Part shown: positions 36,610 through 44,431 of the stretch, one piece after another
Numbering within the stretch: position 1 is the stretch's first letter
Layout: the number at the start of each line of letters is the position of its first letter
Assembly (NCBI RefSeq): GCF_900167365.1
Contig: NZ_FUXL01000007.1
Span: forward strand, 62,001-126,000
Source: Consotaella salsifontis
GTDB lineage: Bacteria; Pseudomonadota; Alphaproteobacteria; Rhizobiales; Rhizobiaceae
Length of the DNA: 64,000 nucleotides
Reading direction: 5' to 3'
Program-made: the position numbers and the translations under genes
Notes under the pieces: generated by a model
What the model was told of the DNA's origin: nothing
What the model saw: the letters and a program-made list of their open reading frames with translations, nothing else
Databases searched by the model: none

Positions 36610-38106
36610 TCAGCGGACGCCCCCGGCACCGGGCAGGAACGCCGAGCCCGTTTCGATCAGCGTAAGAAGCCAACTCGGGTAGATGCCGATCAGAACGACG
36701 AGCACGAGAAGCCCGGCGACGACCGCCGCCTCCGTGCGAGAGAAATCCGGGAAGTCCCGCGTCGGAACGGCCGCCCGGCCCATGAAGAGCTTCTGCGCCA
36801 TGGACAGGAACAGCGCCGCCGTGACGACGATGCCGATCAGCGCGACCGCCGCCAGCCAGGGATAGACGGCGAAGGTGCCGGCGAAGATCTGGAATTCGGC
36901 GACGAATCCCGCGAGCGCCGGAAGCCCCAGGCTGGCGAAGGCGGCCAGGAAGAAGGCGGCCGTCAGCTTGGGGGCCGTACGCGCCAAGCCGCCGAAAGCC
37001 GACATCTCATAGGTTTGTGCCCGCTGCCAGAACGATCCCGCCATCAGGAACAGCGAGCCGGTGATCAGCCCGTGCGCCACCATCTCCGTGACGGCGCCGG
37101 TGAGCGCCAACGTCCGGGCACTTTCCGCCCCCAGGGCCGCGCCCGCGGCGGCGATGCCGAGCACCGTGTAGCCCATATGGTTGACCGAGGTGTAGGCGAT
37201 CCGCCGCTTCAGGCTGGTCTGGCCGAGGGCGACAATCGCACCCCAGAGGATCGAAACGAGCGCCAGAATGGCGAGCGGCAGGGCATAGGCGGCGAAGGTT
37301 TCGCGCATCATCGAGAACGGGATGCGCACGATGCCGTAGGTGCCCATCTTGAGCAGGACGCCCGCAAGAATGGCCGAGGCCGGCCCCGGCGCCTCGACAT
37401 GGGCGAGCGGCAGCCAGGTGTGGAACGGCACCAGCGGCGTCTTGATGGCGAAGCCAAGGAGAAGGCCGAAAAGAACGAGGCTCGCCTTAAGGTCCGTCCC
37501 CCGCAGCGGCTGGGCGGCGATCAGCGCGCGCATGTCGAAGGTGAGCGTATCGTTCGCCAGCACCAGGGCAAGGATCGCCAGCAGCATCGCGAGCGAGCCG
37601 GCCAGCGTGTAGATGAAGAACTTCAGCGCCGCATATTCCGCATCGCCATGCCCCCAGCGCCCGATCAGAAAGTACATGCCGACGAGGCTGAGGTCGAAGA
37701 AGACGTAGAAAAGAAGGAGGTCGAGCGCCAGGAACAGGCCGAGCGAAACGCCCTGGAGAAACAGGAACCAGGCGTAATATTGCCGCGCCTTGCCCTTGTA
37801 GTCGGCCGGCCAGGCGATCGAGCCGACGAAGAGGAGCGCGCTCATCAGGGCGACCGCCAGCGCCATGCCGTCGACGCCGACGCGCCACGCGACACCAAGC
37901 GCCGGAATCCAGGCAAATTCGGCCACGGCCTGGAAGGCGGGCGCGCCGGCGCCGGTGTCGAAGCCGAGCCAGACCACGACCAGCGCCAGCAGCGACAGGG
38001 CGGAGGCCACCAGTGCGATCACCCGCGCGACTCTCTCCCCAAAGCCGGGGCCAAGGGCCAGCGCGAGGGAGGCGATCAACGGAAGGAGGATGGCGAGCGT
38101 CAGCAT
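36610..38106 (-). CDS. NuoM-like proton-channel subunit
   Basis: The 498-residue protein has about 14 spans and the family core PLVPFHTWLPLAHVEAPGPASAILAGVLLKMGTYG, including the conserved Lys of LLKMG and the His residues of the channel. It looks fully functional as an ion-translocating half-channel. Its start lies three bases after the nuoL-like stop. The same fold occurs in MrpD antiporters, but the gene set here (A, H, J, K, L, M, N) is that of complex I. Confidence 0.9.
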   Translation of the reverse strand: MLTLAILLPLIASLALALGPGFGERVARVIALVASALSLLALVVVWLGFDTGAGAPAFQAVAEFAWIPALGVAWRVGVDGMALAVALMSALLFVGSIAWPADYKGKARQYYAWFLFLQGVSLGLFLALDLLLFYVFFDLSLVGMYFLIGRWGHGDAEYAALKFFIYTLAGSLAMLLAILALVLANDTLTFDMRALIAAQPLRGTDLKASLVLFGLLLGFAIKTPLVPFHTWLPLAHVEAPGPASAILAGVLLKMGTYGIVRIPFSMMRETFAAYALPLAILALVSILWGAIVALGQTSLKRRIAYTSVNHMGYTVLGIAAAGAALGAESARTLALTGAVTEMVAHGLITGSLFLMAGSFWQRAQTYEMSAFGGLARTAPKLTAAFFLAAFASLGLPALAGFVAEFQIFAGTFAVYPWLAAVALIGIVVTAALFLSMAQKLFMGRAAVPTRDFPDFSRTEAAVVAGLLVLVVLIGIYPSWLLTLIETGSAFLPGAGGVR

Positions 38107-38109
38107 GGG

Positions 38110-40035
38110 TCAGGACACGGACAAGAGGAATAGGATGGCGACAGCGCCCGCGGCGACCGCCAGGGCGTAGTAGTGGTGGGAGAGCCCGGTCTGGATGCGG
38201 CGGGCGTCACGGCCGCTCTGACCGACCATGAGCGCCGTCCCATCGGCGAGACCGTTGAGCAGCCTTTCCCCCACACCTCCGCCGAGTGAAGCCACCCGAC
38301 TGGTTGCGGCAGCCAATCCGGCGACGACGCTGTCGACGCTGACATCGGCGAGACTCGACCAAAGCCGTCCGGCCTGTCTGCCGCCCTTGCCGATGGCCCG
38401 CACCATCGCATCGATGACCCAATCGTCCACGGCGGCGGCGGCTTTCGCCAGGCCGATGGCCGGACGTGTCACCAGCCGATCGATGAGCGCCGGCAAGCCA
38501 AGCCAGTTCGCGGCGCCGCGCGCGTCTCCCTCCCGCCCGAGCCCCGGATGGCGACGGGCGACAACCGCGCCCGCGATGCCGCCGAAAAGCACGGCAAGGG
38601 TCGAGAGAACGAACGTCACTAGCTTCGCTTCCGGCAGCTCAACGTTCAGCCAAGACGCCACCGCGTTCCGGACGAGGGGAAGCCAGAGCAGCGACGTCAC
38701 GACTACCAGGACCGCCAGAACGGCCAAGGCGGCGAGTTCTATCCGTCCGGGGCGATAGCCCTCGTCCTTCTCTTCTTCTGGCGACGAAGCGTCGAAAGCC
38801 GAAAGCGCGAATCGCGCCGCATAGGCCGCGCTCAGAGCGCCCGCCGCGATGACACCGGCCGCGATCCAAAGATCGACGTGCTCGCCGGCCGTGACGATCC
38901 CCTCCTTCGTCCAGCCACCGCCGAGCGGCGGCAAGCCAGCCAGAGAGAGCGCACCGACCGCCACCAGGACGGCGGTCCATGGCAGGACGCGCCCAAAGCT
39001 CATGCGATCGAGCGAATAGGTGCCGGCGCGGCTTCCCGCGATGCCGGCGCCGAGGAACAGGAGCGCCTTGAACGCCGCGTGGGCGGCGAGGTGCAAGAAT
39101 GCGACGCCGGGAAAGCCGGCGCCGATGGCGACGAACATCAGGCCGAAATGAGCGGAGGTCGAGGCGGCGAGAAGCTTCTTGGCGTGGATCTGAAGCACGG
39201 CCACCATGCCGCCGGCGAGCGCCGTCGCCAGTCCCAGGCCGAGGATCGTCACCGAGGCGCCCGGCACGGAAGCGAGGAACGGCTCCAGCTGGATCAGGAT
39301 ATAGGCGCCGGCGGCGACCATCGTCGCGGCATGAAGCAAGGCGGAAACCGAGGTCGGGCCGGCCATGGCGCGGAACAGCCAGGGCGAGAACGGCACCTGC
39401 CCGGATTTCGCCGCCGCCGAGAGGATGAGACCGAAGGCGACGTCGGCAGCAAGGGGGGCAGGAATGCCGCCGAGCGCCGCGTAGGAGAAGGAGCCGGTGG
39501 CCGCGAACGTGGCGATGGCAGCGACGAAAAGACCGAGATCGCCGAGCCGCGTCACCAAGAACGCATAAAGGCCGGACGCGGGATTCTCCTCCTCGCGCCA
39601 TTCGTGCCCGATCAGGAGGTAGGAGCAGGCGCCGACCAGCTCCCAGCCGATGAGCAGCGTCAGAAGGTCGGCGGCGATCACCAAAAGCTCCATGCCGGCA
39701 ACGAAGAGCAGCAGGAAAGCGACAAGGCGCGCCAGCCCTTCCTCCTCTTCGTGGAAGGTTGCGTAGGCGAGGATCGGCAGGGCGATCAGCGGCACCAGCA
39801 TCGCCATCGCGGCCGAGATCGGCGTCAGCGCCGCCGTCAGGACGATGGGTCTGGCCCAGACCAGCATCCCTGCCCAGCCATTGACGGCGGCGATGAAAGC
39901 AAACGCCAGCGTCCCCGCCAGTCCCACAAGGGCGACGCCCAGCAGCCTGCCCCGCGCTCCTCCGCTGGTATTCGAAACCGCGAAGGGCACAGCCAGGGCG
40001 GCCAAAATCGGCGGAAGTATCAGAAGAAACAGCAT
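38110..40035 (-). CDS. NuoL-like proton-channel subunit
   Basis: The 641-residue protein has the NuoL core QVPFSPWLFRAMAGPTSVSALLHAATMVAAGAYIL, with the conserved Lys near AAAKSG and the SALLHAATM motif. The C-terminal part extends beyond the channel as in NuoL, where a lateral helix lies along the membrane arm. Its ATG overlaps the nuoK-like stop. Canonical channel residues are kept, in contrast to the quinone-end subunits of this operon. Confidence 0.9.
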   Translation of the reverse strand: MLFLLILPPILAALAVPFAVSNTSGGARGRLLGVALVGLAGTLAFAFIAAVNGWAGMLVWARPIVLTAALTPISAAMAMLVPLIALPILAYATFHEEEEGLARLVAFLLLFVAGMELLVIAADLLTLLIGWELVGACSYLLIGHEWREEENPASGLYAFLVTRLGDLGLFVAAIATFAATGSFSYAALGGIPAPLAADVAFGLILSAAAKSGQVPFSPWLFRAMAGPTSVSALLHAATMVAAGAYILIQLEPFLASVPGASVTILGLGLATALAGGMVAVLQIHAKKLLAASTSAHFGLMFVAIGAGFPGVAFLHLAAHAAFKALLFLGAGIAGSRAGTYSLDRMSFGRVLPWTAVLVAVGALSLAGLPPLGGGWTKEGIVTAGEHVDLWIAAGVIAAGALSAAYAARFALSAFDASSPEEEKDEGYRPGRIELAALAVLAVLVVVTSLLWLPLVRNAVASWLNVELPEAKLVTFVLSTLAVLFGGIAGAVVARRHPGLGREGDARGAANWLGLPALIDRLVTRPAIGLAKAAAAVDDWVIDAMVRAIGKGGRQAGRLWSSLADVSVDSVVAGLAAATSRVASLGGGVGERLLNGLADGTALMVGQSGRDARRIQTGLSHHYYALAVAAGAVAILFLLSVS

Positions 40036-40340
40036 CAGTTCTTCAGCGTCCCGAGGCTTTCCGTCGTATCCGCCTGTCGCTTGCGATAGACCGCCGTCAC
40101 CAGGGCGAAGCCCACGGCCATGTCGACAGCCATCACCGCCATGATGATGATCGCCAGAAGCTGCCCCTCGGGCGCGCCGCCGAGAGCGAACGACCAGAAG
40201 CCGATGACGGCGAGGAGCGCGCCGTTCAGCATCAGCTCGAGTCCCATCATGAGCATGACGAAGGACTGCTGCGACAGCGCGCCGTAAAGGCCGATGCCGA
40301 TCAACGCGGCGGCGACAATGAGGACGCTGGATAGGGTCAT
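40035..40340 (-). CDS. NuoK-like small membrane subunit
   Basis: The 101-residue protein has three spans. The first buried Glu is present in GLELMLNG. The second buried acidic residue, normally Glu in the third span, appears as Asp in MAVMAVDMAVGFAL. These residues belong to the proton path along the membrane arm. The length is that of NuoK and MrpC; NuoK is the better fit because of the neighbouring J and H. Confidence 0.9.
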   Translation of the reverse strand: MTLSSVLIVAAALIGIGLYGALSQQSFVMLMMGLELMLNGALLAVIGFWSFALGGAPEGQLLAIIIMAVMAVDMAVGFALVTAVYRKRQADTTESLGTLKN

Positions 40341-40361
40341 GAGTTTCCGGCTCCCCTTATC

Positions 40362-40973
40362 TCAACCGTGCATGTGATGGTGATGGTGGTGACCGCCGGA
40401 TTCCTCCGGCTTGCGGCCCGCCGGCTCGCCGCCCGGCTCCAGCCCCGGCGGCAGCGAGCCTTCGTCGGAAGCACCGAAGCGGCCGCTGCGCGCCGACAGG
40501 ACGACGGCTCCGACCATGGTCGCGAGCAGCGTGACGCCCGCCGTCTCGAAGGTCAGCATCGAGGGGCCGAGAAGCTCTATGCCGAGATCATGAACGACGC
40601 GCTTGGCCGGATCGACGCGGTTGTCCACAAAGTCCGTGGCCAGCGCCGCAAGGCTCAGCCCGGCAAAGGCGACGACACCGGCCCCGATGGCAAAGCGGTT
40701 CTGATGAACCATCATCATCGGATTGAGGCCGGCGGGGTTCATCATGAACATGACCATGAAGAGGGCCATGACCATCATCTCCACCGCCATCATGAAGATA
40801 GTCGCGACGCCGATATAGGGTGCCGCCATCAAGAGGATGATCAGCGCCACGGCGACGAAGGAGAGAAGCAGCAGGAAGGAGGCGCGCACCATCGAGTCGG
40901 TGACGAAGACCCGCCAACCGGAGATGACCGCAACCGCAGAGAGAAGGATGAAGGCGATGTCGATCAACCCCAT
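40362..40973 (-). CDS. NuoJ-like membrane subunit with Met-rich helix and His-rich tail
   Basis: The 203-residue protein has five spans and the overall size of NuoJ. Two features are unusual. The third span, where NuoJ normally has a YVGAVAVLF-type segment with a pi-bulge, reads MMAVEMMVMALFMVMFMMNP: nine Met in residues 61-78 and a buried Glu65. A further MMM follows at about 86-88. The C-terminus ends with GGHHHHHHMHG, seven His within the last eleven residues. Both are classic soft-metal or Ni/Cu-binding features and are not part of normal NuoJ. The start overlaps the nuoH-like stop by ten bases. Confidence 0.85.
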   Translation of the reverse strand: MGLIDIAFILLSAVAVISGWRVFVTDSMVRASFLLLLSFVAVALIILLMAAPYIGVATIFMMAVEMMVMALFMVMFMMNPAGLNPMMMVHQNRFAIGAGVVAFAGLSLAALATDFVDNRVDPAKRVVHDLGIELLGPSMLTFETAGVTLLATMVGAVVLSARSGRFGASDEGSLPPGLEPGGEPAGRKPEESGGHHHHHHMHG

Positions 40974-41887
40974 AGCAGCAACTCCACGCCAACGGCGGCG
41001 AGCATCAGGAAGGACAGCGGCAGCAGCGCCAACCAGAGAAAGCTCATCATGCGCGCCGGCGGCATCCGCGCGAACCAGTTACCGGCCGCAACCAAGGCGA
41101 CGAGCACGAGGGCGCTCTTCAACGCCAGCCAGACGAAGCCGGGCAGGACGGGGCCGAGATACCCTCCGAGGAACACCGTCGCCGTCATGGCGGATACCGA
41201 AACGAGCATCGCAAGGCGCGCCAGCCGCCAGCTCAGCCGCGCGGCGCCGGAAACCTCCGCCTGCGTACCGCCGGCGAGATCGTAAGGATCGGCGTAGTCG
41301 AAAGGCCCGCGCAGGCTGACCGAGAGGCCGAGCATCAGGAAGAGGACCAGCCCCGCCGGCTGGCGCACGACGTTCCAAACGTCCCGCTGCGACTCGACGA
41401 TCTCGACGAGGCCGAGGGACTGCGCGGGAAGCGCCGCGCCGATCAGCACGAACATCGAGAGCAACATTGCCGGCAGGCCGATGGCGACATAGCGGTAGGC
41501 GCCCATCAGCGGCAGCGGCGCGTTGGCCGACCAGCCGTGCAGGAAGACCGCGACGACGGTCAGCGCCTCGCAAGCGCCCCAGAGAACGATGCCGACCTCA
41601 GACGGGGCCGCGACGAGCCTCGGCGACAACGGAACGACGCTGAGGCCGACAGCCGCCAAGGTGAAGTAGAGGATGGGCGCAAGGACCCAGCCCACGCGAT
41701 CCGGGTGCTCCGTGTCGCTCTTCGGCGCGATGGCCATGGCCGCTGCCACCGCGAACGGCGCCGAAAGGCTACTCTTCATCGGCCGCCCGGCGACGAGCGC
41801 TGGAATCGCCCGGTCCAGCATGGCCGCCGCGGCGATTCCGGCTGTGAGGAACAGCAGTAGAATGAGGATCGCGAGCATCTGTGTCAT
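40964..41887 (-). CDS. NuoH-like membrane subunit with degenerate quinone loop
   Basis: The 307-residue protein has about eight spans and keeps the NuoH landmark HGWSANAPLPLMGAYRYV (canonical GWSSNSKYALLGALR). The segment that in NuoH reads PFDLPEAE and forms the quinone-site and E-channel loop is here PFDYADPYDL, so the Glu pair is gone. The N-terminal amphipathic helix with its RxGPNRVG loop is also not recognisable. The subunit probably anchors the membrane arm but cannot be expected to bind quinone normally. It overlaps the upstream gene by four bases. Confidence 0.8.
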   Translation of the reverse strand: MTQMLAILILLLFLTAGIAAAAMLDRAIPALVAGRPMKSSLSAPFAVAAAMAIAPKSDTEHPDRVGWVLAPILYFTLAAVGLSVVPLSPRLVAAPSEVGIVLWGACEALTVVAVFLHGWSANAPLPLMGAYRYVAIGLPAMLLSMFVLIGAALPAQSLGLVEIVESQRDVWNVVRQPAGLVLFLMLGLSVSLRGPFDYADPYDLAGGTQAEVSGAARLSWRLARLAMLVSVSAMTATVFLGGYLGPVLPGFVWLALKSALVLVALVAAGNWFARMPPARMMSFLWLALLPLSFLMLAAVGVELLLWG

Positions 41888-43020
41888 GCGCTCCCGCCCC
41901 CGCCGTGGTTCATGGCGTGGCCGGCGGAATGGTGGTCGCGGCTCGAATGGTCGTGATGATGATGTTCGCCCTCGCCTTTCTCGGCGTTCCCGTCTTCCTT
42001 TTCGACCGGCGCCATGGCCAGGAGAGCCTTGTCATCGAAGCTGTTGATCACGAGTATAGCCTCGGTCCATTCGAGTCCCTCGAGGAGGTCGACGAGCCTT
42101 GCGGGTTGCTCCGAAGAGGCAGGATCGGCCGGATCGGGTCTCTGCACGCCCAACTCATCGAGCCAGCGCCGCATCCGGCTCCTGACGTCTCGGCCATCAA
42201 CCACTCCGAGCCCCGGCGGGATCGCCGCCAATGCGCCGGACCAGCGCACGAGACGTCGGAGCTTTGCGAAATCGACCTCCTCTCCGCACTCCGAAGCCCG
42301 GGATGCGTCCTGAAGCCGATCGGCATGAGCGTCGAGCCCGAGGATCCGCAGGAGGCGAGCGACCCGGCGCAGGCGCAATGCGCGTGTTGGCCCATCGTCG
42401 TGCTGTGCCAACGGCGGCCGGAGCACCTCAGCCTTCTGCACCACGTCACCTTGCAGCGTCAGCGACAGCTTCAGCCCCGGCGGCAGCATTGGCAGGAAGG
42501 GACCAAAGGGCGCCGTATAGGCGTCGAGCGCCAAGCCGTCGCGCAGATCGTCGTTGGTCATAGCCATCGGCCGGCCATAGGGGGTGCCACCCATCATGCC
42601 CTTGCCACCCTGGCCGTGCGGGCCTTCACCGCGCCATGGATTGGCTGGTTCGTTCGGCAACAGGTCGGGCTCGCTCGCCCGCTCAACCATGATCAACGCC
42701 CGGTGAGCGGCCACGATGGCAGCCACCGGATCGTCCTCCACCGCGATTGTCGTAAGATCGTCGAAACCAAAGATGGGATCGCTCCCCCACCACACCGTTG
42801 CGCGTGGGGGCGGCATCTGATCGTGAAGCCGGCGAAGATCGTCATGGTCCTCGTCGCGCAAGGAGCCGGCGACAAGCAGAACATTGGCCTGACGGACGCT
42901 GAGGACACGGGTCAGCCGCGGATCATAGAACAGTCGCTCCACCCGGCCGCGACTTCCTGCGCCGACGGCCGCGAAGACGGAAACGGGCGCCGAAGGAGCT
43001 GATTTTTCCAGAAGCCTCAC
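41884..43020 (-). CDS. Cysteine-free NuoB/NuoD-like fusion protein with His-rich tail
   Basis: The 378-residue protein has a NuoB-like N-terminal part. LSVRQANVLLVAGSLRDEDHDDLRRLHDQMPPPRATVWWGS (residues 40-80, shown in parts) lines up with the NuoB ASPRQADVMIVAGT/YDQMPEPRWVISMGSC region. The tandem Cys pair of the N2 cluster falls where FAAVG now stands, the MGSC Cys is replaced by WGSDP, and the whole protein has a single Cys (255). Residues 130-200 (GLALDAYTAPFGPFLPMLPPG, then LTLQGDVVQKAEV) resemble the NuoD N-terminus. Residues 353-372 hold nine His. GTG at 43020 overlaps the NuoA-like stop; weak start, good coupling. No redox function is possible through an N2 cluster. Confidence 0.72.
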   Translation of the reverse strand: MRLLEKSAPSAPVSVFAAVGAGSRGRVERLFYDPRLTRVLSVRQANVLLVAGSLRDEDHDDLRRLHDQMPPPRATVWWGSDPIFGFDDLTTIAVEDDPVAAIVAAHRALIMVERASEPDLLPNEPANPWRGEGPHGQGGKGMMGGTPYGRPMAMTNDDLRDGLALDAYTAPFGPFLPMLPPGLKLSLTLQGDVVQKAEVLRPPLAQHDDGPTRALRLRRVARLLRILGLDAHADRLQDASRASECGEEVDFAKLRRLVRWSGALAAIPPGLGVVDGRDVRSRMRRWLDELGVQRPDPADPASSEQPARLVDLLEGLEWTEAILVINSFDDKALLAMAPVEKEDGNAEKGEGEHHHHDHSSRDHHSAGHAMNHGGGGSA

Positions 43021-43367
43021 TGCCACCGGAAGACGCCCTCCCGCCAGCCATAGAGGATGCCCACAGAAAGGATGGCGAGGAACATGCCCATCTCCATCAT
43101 CGCCTTGCCGCCTTCCTCGACGAAGACGACGGCCCACGGATACATGAACATCATCTCCATCTCGAAGGCGATGAAGAGCAGCGTCATCGGATAGTAGCGG
43201 ACGTGATAGCGCTGCCAGGCGTGAGTGGTCGGCGCGCCGCCGCCGAGAAACGGCACCTTTTGGGGCTCCGTGATCGGAGCAGCGAACGGCGAGCGCGCGG
43301 ACCGAACCAGCGCGGCAACCGTTGCCGCGACAAGCACGATCACCAATGCTCCAGCCAGTCCCGCCAA
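43017..43367 (-). CDS. NuoA-like membrane subunit, TTG start
   Basis: The 116-residue protein has three spans and the length of NuoA. FIAFEMEMMFMYPWAVVF corresponds to the NuoA FDLEVAFLFPWAV helix, with Leu and Val replaced by Met, and GWREGVFRW matches the NuoA C-terminus. The TMH1-2 loop, normally PYECG with the Cys of the active/deactive switch, is PFLGGG here, so both Glu and Cys are lost. No ATG fits; TTG at 43367 follows AAAGGAGGGG at an ideal distance. It is the first gene of the operon, divergent from the CsoR-family gene. Confidence 0.8.
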   Translation of the reverse strand: MAGLAGALVIVLVAATVAALVRSARSPFAAPITEPQKVPFLGGGAPTTHAWQRYHVRYYPMTLLFIAFEMEMMFMYPWAVVFVEEGGKAMMEMGMFLAILSVGILYGWREGVFRWQ

Positions 43368-43433
43368 GTGCCCCTCCTTTGCGCGATCGAAGGGCCGGCC
43401 GCCCTCACCGCGCCGTACAAGCTCCAGCCACCG

Positions 43434-43449
43434 ATACCCCTGCGGGTAT
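43434..43449. promoter_or_regulatory. CsoR/RcnR/FrmR-type operator
   Basis: ATACCCCTGCGGGTAT is a perfect inverted repeat (ATACCC, four-base centre, GGGTAT) of the C/G-tract type bound by CsoR-family repressors. It is centred in the 154-bp gap between the CsoR-family gene (+) and the nuoA-like gene (-), so a single site can control both directions. Confidence 0.8.
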
Positions 43450-43521
43450 GCAACGGACCGATCGCGAAGCTCGTTCCCCTGCGGTTCCGCTTGATTTGCT
43501 TCGGCGGCGAAGGAGCATTCG

Positions 43522-43800
43522 ATGCATTCCGAAGAGAACCGGGCCGCCGCGATGAAGCGCCTGAAGCGCATCGAAGGGCAGGTGCGCGGGGTCATCAAGA
43601 TGATCGAGGAAAGCCGCGACTGCGCGGATGTCCTGGACCAGAGTCTGGCGGTGCGCCGGGCGCTGCAATCGTTCGAGGCGCTCCTCCTCGCCGACCACAG
43701 CCTCCACCGGATGGGCGTCGCGGCGCGAACGGGTGATGCCGAGGACCAGAAGAAGGCGCTGAACGAGATCATCGCTTTGGCGATGAAGGCTCGGCCTTGA
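43522..43800 (+). CDS. CsoR/RcnR/FrmR-family metal-sensing repressor
   Basis: The 92-residue all-helical protein matches the family over its full length (RLKRIEGQVRGVIKMIEESRDCADVL). Likely ligands are His2, Cys34 and His59, the N-terminal-His/Cys/His set found in RcnR and FrmR. The second Cys of copper-type CsoR would fall at residue 63, which is Arg, although His62 is adjacent. The sensed species could therefore be Ni, Co, another metal or formaldehyde rather than Cu(I). It is divergent from the complex-I-like operon across a matching operator. Its 3' end overlaps the convergent DsbE-like gene by 32 bases. Confidence 0.88.
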   Translation: MHSEENRAAAMKRLKRIEGQVRGVIKMIEESRDCADVLDQSLAVRRALQSFEALLLADHSLHRMGVAARTGDAEDQKKALNEIIALAMKARP

Positions 43801-44431
43801 TAGCCGATCCTTCCCGCACGGCCGTGTTCCCTTCGGCGCCGGAAGCCTCGCTCTGGAGGCGTCGGACCAGGGGCAGGATGGTCTCGTCCAGCGCCTTCTG
43901 GTCGACAGGCCCGATATGCTTGTAGGCAATGCGCCCGCCGCGATCGATGACGAAGGTTTCCGGCACCCCGTAGACGCCGAAATCGATGGCAACCCGCCCG
44001 TTACGGTCCGATCCGACCCGGTGATAAGGATCGCCGAGTTCCGCGAGCCAGTCGAGAGCGTTGTCCGGATCGTCCTTGTAGTTGAGGCCGTGGAGCGACA
44101 CGGCGCCTTGCGCCGACAGCTTCATCCAATAGGGATGTTCCTCCAGGCAGGCGGTGCACCACGACGCGAAGACGTTGACGATCGAGGCCTCGCCGACGAG
44201 GTCGCGGCTGGCGAGGCCGGGCGGCCGGCCCGGCAGCGGCGGCAACTCGAAATCCGAGATGGTCTGCCCGATCAGCGCCGAGGGAATCTCGCGCGGATTC
44301 CTCGTCAGCCCGACGGCGAAGGCGACGCCGAGGCTGATGAAGAGCAGCAGGGGGAGCGCAAAGAGCCAATGGCGGGAGGTCGGGCGCGCCGAGGCACCGG
44401 CCGCAGCGGCCACTCCCTCAGTCGTGGCCAT
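43769..44431 (-). CDS. DsbE/TlpA-type membrane-anchored thioredoxin
   Basis: The 220-residue protein has one N-terminal anchor (about residues 22-41) and a periplasmic thioredoxin fold with the active site FASWCTACLEEHP (Cys92, Cys95) and the cis-Pro in YGVPETFVI. DsbE/CcmG and TlpA proteins reduce apo-cytochrome c or copper-site thiols in the periplasm. Here it is linked to DUF2933, a cytochrome c and a metal sensor rather than to ccm genes. The start at 44431 overlaps the DUF2933 stop by 14 bases. Confidence 0.87.
   Translation of the reverse strand: MATTEGVAAAAGASARPTSRHWLFALPLLLFISLGVAFAVGLTRNPREIPSALIGQTISDFELPPLPGRPPGLASRDLVGEASIVNVFASWCTACLEEHPYWMKLSAQGAVSLHGLNYKDDPDNALDWLAELGDPYHRVGSDRNGRVAIDFGVYGVPETFVIDRGGRIAYKHIGPVDQKALDETILPLVRRLQSEASGAEGNTAVREGSAIKAEPSSPKR

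Noticed and set aside
36367-38133. A 588-codon plus-strand frame opposite the nuoM/nuoN-like genes
   Set aside because: Highly charged, repeat-like composition with no hydrophobic core; antisense shadow of membrane-protein genes.
35196-43367. A normal respiratory complex I operon
   Set aside because: Subunits C, E, F, G and I are missing and the B-like protein has no cluster cysteines, so NADH:quinone oxidoreduction is not possible from this operon.
35196-43367. An Mrp-type Na+/H+ antiporter operon
   Set aside because: NuoA-, NuoH- and NuoB/D-like genes are present and MrpE, F and G are not.
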